DNA of 64,000 nt from Salipaludibacillus daqingensis. GTDB taxonomy: Bacteria; Bacillota; Bacilli; Bacillales; Salisediminibacteriaceae. Shown here piece after piece: positions 16,789 to 24,928 of this stretch. The notes under the pieces are model-generated. The model did no database searches. It was given only the letters and a program-made list of their open reading frames with translations, and was not told where the DNA came from. The translations under genes were made by a program, and so were the position numbers. Location: positions 124,001 to 188,000 of the forward strand of contig NZ_JARZHF010000006.1 in the NCBI RefSeq assembly GCF_029891575.1. Reading direction: 5' to 3'. Positions within the stretch are counted from its first letter, which is position 1; every line of letters begins with the position of its first letter.

Positions 16789-18122
16789 AGTTGCTTGTAA
16801 TTGGTGGAGTAGCTGCCGGAATGTCTGCAGCTTCGAAGTTTCGACGTCTCAATAAGGAAGCAGAAATTATCGTTTATGAAAGAGGAGCATTTACGACGTA
16901 TGGTGCATGCGGATTACCTTATTATATTTCAAATGAGAATGACGACCATCAAAAAATGATAGCTCGGTCCAAAGAACAGTTTGATGAAGTAGGCATTCAA
17001 GTGAAACTTCGACACGAAGTCGTGAAGGTAGATCCTGCAAAAAAACAGCTGATGGTAAGGGACTTAGAGACGTCACAAGTATTTTTGGAGTCTTATGACC
17101 GGTTAATGATTTCTGTTGGTACAGCTCCAATCGTGCCAGATTTTCCTGGTATTGAGTTAGAGCGGATTCATCTTTTAAAAACAATGCAAAACGGATTAAA
17201 GATCAAGGGAATCATTGAGAAACCTGAAGTTCAAAACGTGACGATTGTCGGTGGAGGATACATTGGAATTGAGATGGCAGAGGCATTGACAACACAAGGG
17301 AAGGAAGTTCGTATCATTGAGATGGAGGATCGCATTCTTCGTCCATTTGACAGAGAGCTGACAGAGAAAGCAGAAAAAGAACTGATTGACCATGGCGTGT
17401 CTCTTCATTTAGACGAGCGATTGGAACGTTTTGAAGGCGATTCTTTAGGTAATGTTCGCAGTGTCATGACAAATCGCGGATCGTATGAAACGGATTTTGT
17501 ATTATTGTCACTGGGTGTTCGACCGGCGACTTCGTTTTTGAAAGGTACCGGTATTCAACTCGCTAAAAATGGGGCAATTGTCGTTGATCGAGAAATGCGA
17601 ACGAATGTAGAAGATATTTTTGCAGCAGGCGACTGTGCAGAAGTTTACCATAAGGTAAAAGAAGAGAATGATTATATTCCGTTAGGAACGAATGCCAACA
17701 AATGTGGTCGTTTAGCTGGCGCGAATATAGCGGGATCTCACGAAAAATATGTAGGCACACTTGGTAGCGCAGCGATTAAAATCTTTAACTTGGAAATGGG
17801 AAGAACCGGGCTTTCAGAACAAGAAGCAAAAGCATTAGCGATCGACTACACAACTGTTTTTGTGGAATCGATGGATCATCCAGGTTATTACCCAAATGCT
17901 ACTCAGCTATGGATTAAGTTAATTTGTGAAAAACGAAGTCGACGGTTACTAGGGGCTCAAGTTGTCGGTGAAAAAGGTGCTGTTCTTCGAGTCGACGCTT
18001 TTGCAGTAGCCATTCATGCAAAGATGACGGCAGATCAGTTTGGAATGGTTGATTTTTGTTACGCACCACCGTTTGCAGGTGTGTGGGATGCGATGCATAT
18101 TGCAAGCAATGCAGTGAAATGA
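16785..18122 (+). CDS. CoA-disulfide-reductase-like FAD/NAD(P) oxidoreductase
   Basis: Flavoprotein of 445 residues with an N-terminal FAD site (VIGGVAAGMSAASKFRR), a single redox cysteine Cys42 in YGACGLPYY, a second nucleotide site (VTIVGGGYIGIEMAEAL) and the FAD-closing DIFAAGDCAEV. This is the layout of CoA-disulfide reductase and NADH-oxidase-like enzymes, whose one cysteine forms a mixed disulfide with CoA. In this operon it may keep the private CoA pool reduced or reoxidise NADH. Its start overlaps the previous gene and its stop overlaps the region before the next, so it is embedded in the operon. Confidence 0.85.
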   Translation: MKLLVIGGVAAGMSAASKFRRLNKEAEIIVYERGAFTTYGACGLPYYISNENDDHQKMIARSKEQFDEVGIQVKLRHEVVKVDPAKKQLMVRDLETSQVFLESYDRLMISVGTAPIVPDFPGIELERIHLLKTMQNGLKIKGIIEKPEVQNVTIVGGGYIGIEMAEALTTQGKEVRIIEMEDRILRPFDRELTEKAEKELIDHGVSLHLDERLERFEGDSLGNVRSVMTNRGSYETDFVLLSLGVRPATSFLKGTGIQLAKNGAIVVDREMRTNVEDIFAAGDCAEVYHKVKEENDYIPLGTNANKCGRLAGANIAGSHEKYVGTLGSAAIKIFNLEMGRTGLSEQEAKALAIDYTTVFVESMDHPGYYPNATQLWIKLICEKRSRRLLGAQVVGEKGAVLRVDAFAVAIHAKMTADQFGMVDFCYAPPFAGVWDAMHIASNAVK

Positions 18123-18139
18123 ATGAGGAGTTGGTGACC

Positions 18140-19024
18140 GTGTCGAAGCGGATGGGATTAGAAGAAGCAGTCCAGTCATTCGTAAAGGATGGAGACGTAT
18201 TGACGTTTAGCGGAAATGCCCTTCACCGAGCGCCAATGGCATTTGTGAGAGAGTTGGTCCGGCAAAACAAGCAGCAGTTACAAGTAGCAAAAACAGCCGC
18301 TGCTCTTGATGTGGATCTCTTGTGTGCATTCGGCTTAATGGATACCGTTCATGCGGGATTTGTCAGTTATGAGACAAAGTATGGGCTTGCGAGCTATTAT
18401 CGTAAGGCGGTAGAAGCGGGACAGGTTAAAGCAAATGAACATGCGTGTTATACGGTGATCTGTGCGTTACGAGGAGCGGTAATGAATGTCCCGTTTATGC
18501 CAGTTCATGGGTTAAAATACGGAGATTTATTAGTCGAGAACGATTATTTTATGGTTGTAGAAAATCCTTTTGAAGAATCAGCTGAAGAGAATCCTGGTGA
18601 CGAAGTTGAACGAGTAACGCTCGTAAAGACGATTCGTCCGGACCTAGCTGTCATTCATGCGCATATGTGTGATGAAGAAGGGAATGCCATCATTCATGGG
18701 GCGCAATACGAGGATATATTGATTAGTCGTGCGGCGAAACGAGTGGTGATTACGGCAGAAACGGTTGTGAAAAAGGGGAAGTTGAACAGCGGCGCTGAAA
18801 AAGTAGATATTCCCGGATTTTTGGTCGATGCCGTGGTTCATGTTCCTAACGGTGCGAAACCTTGCTCGTGTGAAGGAAAGTATGATGTGCAGGACATGGA
18901 ACTTCGGACGTTTCTTGAAACGAAATCAATGGAAGATCTTCGGTCGTGGGTTAAAACTTATGAGAAGGCAGATCGATCTTTTATCGGAAAAGGGCGGAAT
19001 AGCGGAGGTGTTAGGTCGTGGTAA
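18140..19024 (+). CDS. CoA-transferase-like subunit A (GctA/IpdA family)
   Basis: 294 residues from the proposed GTG start, resembling the alpha subunit of class I CoA transferases (glutaconate CoA-transferase/IpdA group): LEEAVQSFVKDGDVLTFSGNALHRAPMAFVREL, then DLAVIHAHMCDEEGNAIIHG, and VVITAETVV. The GTG at 18140 has GAGGAG 9 bases upstream; an ATG at 18119 overlapping the previous stop is an alternative. It would pair with the next gene product. The partner lacks the usual catalytic glutamate, so the reaction may be hydrolytic or otherwise altered. Confidence 0.78.
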   Translation: MSKRMGLEEAVQSFVKDGDVLTFSGNALHRAPMAFVRELVRQNKQQLQVAKTAAALDVDLLCAFGLMDTVHAGFVSYETKYGLASYYRKAVEAGQVKANEHACYTVICALRGAVMNVPFMPVHGLKYGDLLVENDYFMVVENPFEESAEENPGDEVERVTLVKTIRPDLAVIHAHMCDEEGNAIIHGAQYEDILISRAAKRVVITAETVVKKGKLNSGAEKVDIPGFLVDAVVHVPNGAKPCSCEGKYDVQDMELRTFLETKSMEDLRSWVKTYEKADRSFIGKGRNSGGVRSW

Positions 19025-19770
19025 TGTATGAGGGCAATGTTCATTCAACAAATAAAGAATGGCAAATAAGTGATTTGATGACTTGTGTCATTGCAAGATT
19101 ACTGAAAGATCGCGAAACGGTATTTCATGGCGTTTCATCGCACCTTCCAATGGTAGCTATGCAGTTAGCTAAGCAGTTACACGCGCCAAATCTCGTACAC
19201 TTGAATATTCCAGGAGGAGTGAATCCTACAAGTTTACGAGAGACGACATATTCGTCCGCTGGTCCAGATTTGTTACGAAGCGCAGAGTCTTCTTTTTCTT
19301 TGGCTGAAGTTTTCGATCTATCTATGAGGGGAAAGTTGGATGTCGCGTTTTTAGGTGGCATTCAATTTGATGTGAAAGGAAATGTGAATGCATCGACCAT
19401 TGGCCCTTACAAAAAGCCGAAGGTAAGGCTACCAGGAGGAGCGGGAAGTGCTGTTTTAATTCCTACAGCAAAAAAAGCGATTATTTGGCGTACGAAACAT
19501 GACCGACGAACGTTTGTGGAAGACGTGGACTTTGTGACAACTCGAGGAAACTTATGGAAGATCGTAACGCCTCTTTGTGTATTTGGTTATAGGGATGGTC
19601 GATTAATGTTAGATGCCATCCATCCGAATACGACAGTAGAAGAAGTACAGGAGAATACAGGCTTTAAACTGCAATACGATCATATAGAATACACGAAAGC
19701 ACCGACGCGAGAAGAAATGGGTGTTCTCCGACGTGTTGACCCTAAAAATGTAAGGTCATTGGAATTTTAA
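19018..19770 (+). CDS. CoA-transferase-like subunit B (GctB/IpdB family)
   Basis: 250 residues of the beta-subunit type: LMTCVIARLLKDRETVFHGVSSHLPMVAMQLAK, HAPNLVHLNIPGGVNP, LDVAFLGGIQFDVKGNVNAS and LPGGAGSAVLIPTAKK. In glutaconate CoA-transferase the catalytic Glu sits in the strand after the APN/APD segment; here that strand reads NLVHLNIPGG with no Glu, which resembles the IpdB hydrolase-like branch. A GTG at 19018 (GGAGGTG 7 bases before) is taken as start; the ATG at 19024 is an alternative. It is the last gene of the shell operon, followed by a strong terminator. Confidence 0.78.
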   Translation: MVMYEGNVHSTNKEWQISDLMTCVIARLLKDRETVFHGVSSHLPMVAMQLAKQLHAPNLVHLNIPGGVNPTSLRETTYSSAGPDLLRSAESSFSLAEVFDLSMRGKLDVAFLGGIQFDVKGNVNASTIGPYKKPKVRLPGGAGSAVLIPTAKKAIIWRTKHDRRTFVEDVDFVTTRGNLWKIVTPLCVFGYRDGRLMLDAIHPNTTVEEVQENTGFKLQYDHIEYTKAPTREEMGVLRRVDPKNVRSLEF

Positions 19771-19783
19771 GTCTTTTTTACCA

Positions 19784-19835
19784 AAACCTCAGCAAGTAGA
19801 CAATGATAAGGTCTGCTTGCTGAGGTTTCTTATAT
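19784..19835 (+). terminator. Terminator of the microcompartment operon
   Basis: An 18-bp stem (19784-19801 with 19811-19828; arms AAACCTCAGCAAG... and ...CTTGCTGAGGTTT, one G-T pair) with a 9-base loop and a T-rich tail. It lies 13 bases after the stop codon of the CoA-transferase-like subunit B. Confidence 0.92.
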
Positions 19836-20032
19836 TTAGATAACCTTAATTGAAGTGAAAATGAATAACCAGATCATACTGAATTAAGGTAGGCTTTCCA
19901 ATTTGTATGCTAAATGTAAAAGAATATATTCACCTTTTATCAGTTTTTTACTAGTAGTCGTCCTTCTTAATAAAATGTGTGATATGTTATTTAAAACAGT
20001 ATTTTCAAAGCTAAAAGTAAAAGGAGAGAACG

Positions 20033-22117
20033 ATGTTAACGATTAGACAACGGGAAATGTTGAATGACTTAATAAACAACAATCATTATATTTCTATGAC
20101 GTCTTTTACTGATCGATATGATTTATCATTGAGAAGTATCCGGCAGGACTTGATTAGCTTAGAAGAGTGGTTGTTACATTCGAATATAGAGTTGGACAGG
20201 CATCGAAAGCATGGTGCTCGCTTAGTGCTTTCTGATCTAGAGAAAAAGGACTTATTGGAACGGTTGGAATCCGAACCTATTTTTTTAAGTGGATCTAATC
20301 GTAAGAGACATATGATTCTTATGATCCTTCAAGGAGATAGTGATGCATCTTCAATGGAAAAAAAGTTTGATGTCAGCCATAATACGATGCAAAATGATAT
20401 CAGTGAATTGAAGCGTTTTACTGCAAGTGATTATTGTCTCAAGTTATCCCGTTCGAAAGGGAAATTACAATTCTTCGGAGAAGAGATAAATATTAGAAGG
20501 TTATTTATTGATACATTGTTGGATTTATTTGAAGAAGAAAAACTAATGAATCTGTTTGTAACGTTCAAAATGGAAGAAACAGAAATAGAACTGATTTGGA
20601 ATCGCTATTTTAGGTTTATTGATGAAAAAGAAATTGTTCAAGTGATTCAAGGGATAGAAACAGAGTTGAATGTTGAGTATACCGGGTCTAGTTTATATCA
20701 TTTATTTATTGTCTTAGTCGTTCAATTTTCACGTATGTTTTATTCTCATTTTCTCCCCCCAGAATGGTTAAATAAGAAAGAAAAATTACTAGATACTAGT
20801 GAATATGAGGCGATCGAAAAAAACTTGAAAGCATACGTTGTAAAGTCATTATCCTGCTTCCTTCCAAAATCAGAAGTAGCTTTTTCAACATTGTATTTTA
20901 TAAGTGCGAAAAAAAAGTATGATAGTCTTAAAGGAGATATAAAATTTTTGGAATTGGCAGAACGGCTTGTTTTTGCGTTTGAGAAGAAAGGAAAAGTAAA
21001 GCTTTCGAATAAACCAAAAATCATTGAAGGATTAGCTCTTCACTTAAAACCAGCATTTCACAGAATGAAGTATGGTCTTCAAATTGAGAATGCTTTACTA
21101 GATGAATTAAAGAAAGATTACGAAGAGTATATCCTTATTGTCGAAGAGATTATCCTTGCTGAGTTTAAAGGTGTTTTTGAGTCGATCGATGAGCATGAGA
21201 TTGGTTTTTTAACAATCCATTTATGTAGTGGGATAGAAAACCGAGTGTCAACGCCAAAGAAAAAAGTTGCTATTGTTTGTAGCTCGGGAATTGGAACATC
21301 CTCATTGTTAGAAAGTTCACTAAGAAGAAAATTTCCTCAAGCATCGGTACACGGTGTTTATTCTGTCAATAAAGTTCGATCGTTAACAAAAGAAAATACA
21401 GATGTGATTCTCTCCACCGTTTCTCTTATGAATGTCGACGTTCCTTGGCTTAAGGTTAGTCCTTTTTTGAATGATTTTGAGACTTCGAAAATTCAAGAGT
21501 TACTTGGTGTCTCTCAGATGGAAGAAAAGAATGAAGTAGATGTGATAAATACTGTGAAGCAGGTTCATGAGTTAGTGAAAAAACATGCAGTAGTAGAGAA
21601 TGAGTCGAAAATGTTCCGCGAATTGTATCATTATTTCAAAGGGACAACACAACCGTCGAAAGGGAACATCACTTCTCTTTCCCATCCATCGTGTATTTTA
21701 CTTGCTCAACAGCGTTCTTCTTGGGAAAAAGTGATGGTAGAATTAAATGAATGTTTAGTTCAATTAAACAAAACAACACCCGTATACGCGGATGAATTAA
21801 TTGATTACATTACGAATCAAGATCACCATTTTTTAATTGCTGAGGGGATAGTGTTCCCTCATTTATCTAGTGATCAAGTAATAGAGAGTGGTTTCAGTAT
21901 GATGACTTGTGATCCACCAATTCTGTTTGGACCAAATGAAGATCGTGTCTGGTGGGTGATTTTGTTAGCTGCCAAAAATCCTCATGACCATTTGCCAGCA
22001 GTAGAGTTATTAATTGATGCTGTTAATAAACCAACGATTACGAATAAATTAAAAATAGAAAGCCAAACAAGTGTCATTTGGGAATGGCTAAGAGAAAGAG
22101 AGGGGGGGGTTGAATGA
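20033..22117 (+). CDS. PRD-domain transcriptional activator with EIIB- and EIIA-like domains (BglG/MtlR family)
   Basis: 694 residues with the multi-domain layout of PTS-controlled activators: an N-terminal HTH (residues 1-60), a second Mga-like HTH (70-150), two PRD domains (about 180-290 and 300-400), an EIIB-like domain with the phospho-cysteine loop CSSGIGTSS (about 410-420), and a C-terminal EIIA domain with the phospho-histidine in AEGIVFPHLSS (about 605). Its gene overlaps the following PTS IIB gene by 4 bases. Activity should be set by phosphorylation from the PTS components encoded next, so it likely activates this operon when the substrate is present. Confidence 0.92.
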   Translation: MLTIRQREMLNDLINNNHYISMTSFTDRYDLSLRSIRQDLISLEEWLLHSNIELDRHRKHGARLVLSDLEKKDLLERLESEPIFLSGSNRKRHMILMILQGDSDASSMEKKFDVSHNTMQNDISELKRFTASDYCLKLSRSKGKLQFFGEEINIRRLFIDTLLDLFEEEKLMNLFVTFKMEETEIELIWNRYFRFIDEKEIVQVIQGIETELNVEYTGSSLYHLFIVLVVQFSRMFYSHFLPPEWLNKKEKLLDTSEYEAIEKNLKAYVVKSLSCFLPKSEVAFSTLYFISAKKKYDSLKGDIKFLELAERLVFAFEKKGKVKLSNKPKIIEGLALHLKPAFHRMKYGLQIENALLDELKKDYEEYILIVEEIILAEFKGVFESIDEHEIGFLTIHLCSGIENRVSTPKKKVAIVCSSGIGTSSLLESSLRRKFPQASVHGVYSVNKVRSLTKENTDVILSTVSLMNVDVPWLKVSPFLNDFETSKIQELLGVSQMEEKNEVDVINTVKQVHELVKKHAVVENESKMFRELYHYFKGTTQPSKGNITSLSHPSCILLAQQRSSWEKVMVELNECLVQLNKTTPVYADELIDYITNQDHHFLIAEGIVFPHLSSDQVIESGFSMMTCDPPILFGPNEDRVWWVILLAAKNPHDHLPAVELLIDAVNKPTITNKLKIESQTSVIWEWLREREGGVE

Positions 22118-22410
22118 GACGTGTTCTTGTCGTGTGTTCAGGTGGACTAGGAACGAGTGTCATTTTGAAGGTGGAGTTAAAAAAAATATTCAAAGAATGG
22201 AACATTCCTGTTTATATTGAACAATCTGATGTAAGTGCTGTTGGATTTTCCAATGCAGAGATGATTATTGGAGCGAAACAGATCATTTCATCTTTACCAT
22301 CCCAGCAGAGTGTGGCATTGATTCCACTTACATATATCGCAGATAGTGCTCATATTCGAAACACGTTACTAGAAAATGATGCCTTACGAGAATGGTTGGA
22401 TGATGTATGA
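22114..22410 (+). CDS. PTS IIB component (ascorbate/galactitol type)
   Basis: 98-residue cytoplasmic phosphocarrier. VLVVCSGGLGTSVILKVEL holds the phosphorylated cysteine (Cys9) in the C-X-G-X-G-T-S loop of the SgaB/GatB class. It overlaps both neighbours by ATGA junctions, so regulator, IIB and IIC are translationally coupled. No separate IIA gene is present; the EIIA domain of the regulator or a distant protein must supply the phosphate. Confidence 0.9.
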   Translation: MRRVLVVCSGGLGTSVILKVELKKIFKEWNIPVYIEQSDVSAVGFSNAEMIIGAKQIISSLPSQQSVALIPLTYIADSAHIRNTLLENDALREWLDDV

Positions 22411-23666
22411 ATGTAACAGACCTAATTAATAGAGGGGTGTTTGGAGAGCCTGCTTTTCTATTAGGAATGGTGGCGTTTATTGGACTTATCTTAATTAAAG
22501 CTGAATTTCATGAAGTGATCAGTGGCACCGTAAAAACAATGGTTGGTTACATTCTTCTTCAAGTTGGAGCTACTGCAGCAGGAGCATCCTTGTCTAATTT
22601 AACGTTAATGATTCAAGAAGGATTTCAAGTTATTGGAATTATTCCCCATAATGAGGCGATTACTGCTCTTGTTCAAATAAACTATGGACAAGAAGTGGCC
22701 ATCATGATGTTGATTGGGATGGTAGGACATTTTTTAATTGCTCGTTTTACTCCGATAAAATATATCTTTCTATCGGGTCATCATATATTATTTATGTCTT
22801 CTGTAATTACAAGCGTATTAATGACTTCTATTTTGACGCCAACGTTAAACTATGTAGTTGGTGGAGGAGTCCTTGCCCTTTCATTATCATTGGCTCCAGC
22901 AATTTCGCAACCTTTTGTGAGAAAAACAGTAGGAAATGACCAGATTGCAATTGCTCACTTCAATAGCATTGGATATGTTCTTTCGGGAACAGTAGCCAAA
23001 TTATTTAAACCGCCGAAACAACCTTTAACCATGCCTAAATCACTTCAGAAATTGGAACCGTTAATGCATGATCATATTTTAATGATTAGCTTTTTTTCTT
23101 TTATGCTTTTCTTTATTTCGAGCTTATTCGTAGGACCAGCAATGATGCAAGAGTTATTTTCAGGACGAAACTTCTTCATTTTTTCCGTCATTCAAGCAAT
23201 GTGGTTCACAGCTGGTATGTATGTGATTTTAACAGGGGTACGAATGATGCTTTCAGAAATTGTGCCTGCTTTTAAAGGGATTGCTGAAAGGTGGATTCCA
23301 CATGCTATTCCTGCCCTTGATGCCCCAATTTTATTTACCTATGCGCCATATGCTGCCATATTCGGTTTTTTCATCAGTTTTTTTGCAGGGTTAGTTTCGA
23401 TGTTTGTAATGGCTTCCATGCAATTTACAATTATTATTCCTGGTGTCATTCCTCACTTCTTTGCTGGAGGTGCAGCAGGAGTCATTGCTTATAAAATAGG
23501 TGGCGGAAAAGGTTTGGTTGTTTCTACAGCTCTTCATGGGGTACTGATTACGGTACTTCCATTATTTTTACTAGGGTTCATGTCAGAACTGGGATTTATG
23601 AGGACGACTTATGGGGATTCTGATCTTAATATAATCGGTATATTACTAGGCTGGTTACTCCAATAA
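22407..23666 (+). CDS. PTS IIC component (UlaA/SgaT ascorbate-type permease)
   Basis: Membrane permease of 419 residues with about 11 hydrophobic segments. The protein resembles the L-ascorbate IIC family (UlaA): ILIKAEFHEVISGTVKTMVGYILLQVGA near the N-terminus, FIFSVIQAMWF and a C-terminal GGGKGLVVSTALHGVLITVLPLFL. None of the ascorbate catabolic enzymes (UlaG, UlaD, UlaE, UlaF) is encoded here. The transported sugar may therefore be different, or ascorbate catabolism lies elsewhere. Confidence 0.88.
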   Translation: MNVTDLINRGVFGEPAFLLGMVAFIGLILIKAEFHEVISGTVKTMVGYILLQVGATAAGASLSNLTLMIQEGFQVIGIIPHNEAITALVQINYGQEVAIMMLIGMVGHFLIARFTPIKYIFLSGHHILFMSSVITSVLMTSILTPTLNYVVGGGVLALSLSLAPAISQPFVRKTVGNDQIAIAHFNSIGYVLSGTVAKLFKPPKQPLTMPKSLQKLEPLMHDHILMISFFSFMLFFISSLFVGPAMMQELFSGRNFFIFSVIQAMWFTAGMYVILTGVRMMLSEIVPAFKGIAERWIPHAIPALDAPILFTYAPYAAIFGFFISFFAGLVSMFVMASMQFTIIIPGVIPHFFAGGAAGVIAYKIGGGKGLVVSTALHGVLITVLPLFLLGFMSELGFMRTTYGDSDLNIIGILLGWLLQ

Positions 23667-23770
23667 AGGGGTAACTTTTTTTTGCCGTTTCAAGTGGCAG
23701 GAACTTGGTCTATTTGTTGAAAGCGTATTCATTTATGATGAAGTTAATCTTAATTGAAGGGGGATTTACA

Positions 23771-24874
23771 TTGAAGAAATTAGCTTTTATTTTTATGGTA
23801 CTTATTTTAGGAGTGGTTATCGTTGCCTGCGGCGACAGTAATGGTAATGAAGAGGCAACAGCGGATCAAGATAACAGTAATGAACAAGAAAAGAACAATA
23901 ATGAAGAGGAAGCAACGGAAGAACAATTAGAAGGATCGTTGACGGCATATGTTGGGTTCCAAGAGGATCATGCGATCGCAGCTGTTAATCAGTTCGAAGA
24001 AGATACTGGAATTGATGTTGATATGATCCGAATGTCAGCTGGTGAAATTTTAGCTCGAGTACGTGCAGAGAAAAACAATCCACAAGCAGACATTTGGTAT
24101 GGAGGCCCTGCAGATACGTTTGTAGCAGCTCAACAAGAAGATCTATTACAACCTTATATTTCAGATGTTGCAGTAGAAGGCATTTCTGAAGAGTTCCGTG
24201 ACGAAGATGGGTATTGGACAGGAGTTTACTTAGGTCCTGTAGGATTCGCTTCGAACCAAGTTTTCTTAGATGAACACGGTCTAGAAGCACCGACGAGTTG
24301 GGAAGATTTGCTGAACCCGGTTTATGAAGATGAAATCGTGATGGCACACCCAGCATCATCAGGAACTGCTTACACGATTCTTTACACTGTACTTGAAGTA
24401 TTAGGAAAAGAAAATGAAGAAGCAGGATGGGAATACTTAGACCAACTTCATCCTCTCGTTCAGCAATATACAACAAGTGGTGCTGCACCTGGACGTATGG
24501 TTGGAATGGGTGAAGCAGCAGTAGGGATACTGTTTGCTCATGATATCATTAAATTTCAAAATGAAGGATATTCTGATCTTGTGATGACAACACCAGAAGA
24601 TGGTACTGGATTTGAAATTGGTTCCGTTTCGATCATTGATGGTGCACCAAATCCAGAGTTAGCGGAAGCATTCATTGATTGGGCTGCGGGACCTACCGCT
24701 CAAGAAGTAGGGCAGCAAACAGATAATTTCCAAAACTTAACACATCACGATGCTCAACAACCAGAGCAAGCGATAGATTTAGATGATTTGAACTTAATTG
24801 AATCTAATCCACTTCGTGCTGGAGAACTTCGACAAGAAATTATCGACAAATGGGACAACGAAGTAAATAAGTAA
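23771..24874 (+). CDS. ABC transporter substrate-binding lipoprotein (AfuA/FbpA-like), TTG start
   Basis: 367-residue lipoprotein: signal LKKLAFIFMVLILGVVIVACGD with lipobox VAC, an acidic linker, then a type II binding-protein fold (YVGFQEDHAIAAVNQFEEDTGIDVDMIRMSAGEILARV). The TTG at 23771 is preceded at 7 bases by AAGGGGG; the longer in-frame ORF lacks a site. The family includes ferric-iron and sugar-phosphate binders. The tyrosines expected in iron-binding FbpA are not evident, whereas an AHD pair with a downstream Glu (GTGFEIGSV) recalls the phosphate-coordinating residues I remember for the hexose-phosphate binder AfuA. With a phosphatase-family gene in the operon I favour a phosphorylated solute. 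Confidence 0.83.
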   Translation: MKKLAFIFMVLILGVVIVACGDSNGNEEATADQDNSNEQEKNNNEEEATEEQLEGSLTAYVGFQEDHAIAAVNQFEEDTGIDVDMIRMSAGEILARVRAEKNNPQADIWYGGPADTFVAAQQEDLLQPYISDVAVEGISEEFRDEDGYWTGVYLGPVGFASNQVFLDEHGLEAPTSWEDLLNPVYEDEIVMAHPASSGTAYTILYTVLEVLGKENEEAGWEYLDQLHPLVQQYTTSGAAPGRMVGMGEAAVGILFAHDIIKFQNEGYSDLVMTTPEDGTGFEIGSVSIIDGAPNPELAEAFIDWAAGPTAQEVGQQTDNFQNLTHHDAQQPEQAIDLDDLNLIESNPLRAGELRQEIIDKWDNEVNK

Positions 24875-24880
24875 ATAGGG

Positions 24881-24907
24881 AGGGAGACATCAAAGTGTCT
24901 CCCTTTT
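24881..24907 (+). terminator. Attenuating hairpin after the binding-protein gene
   Basis: A 9-bp stem (AGGGAGACA at 24881 with TGTCTCCCT at 24896) and a 6-base loop are followed by TTT and CC. As at 4801 it stands between a binding-protein gene and the membrane-component gene, where it would reduce expression of the downstream genes without ending the operon. Confidence 0.7.
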
Positions 24908-24928
24908 CCATAAAGGAGATTGATTCAA

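Noticed and set aside
18056-18139. N-terminal Cys-rich extension of CoA-transferase subunit A
   Set aside because: The extra codons are the antiparallel reading of the flavoprotein gene's end in another frame; the ribosome binding site supports the GTG at 18140.
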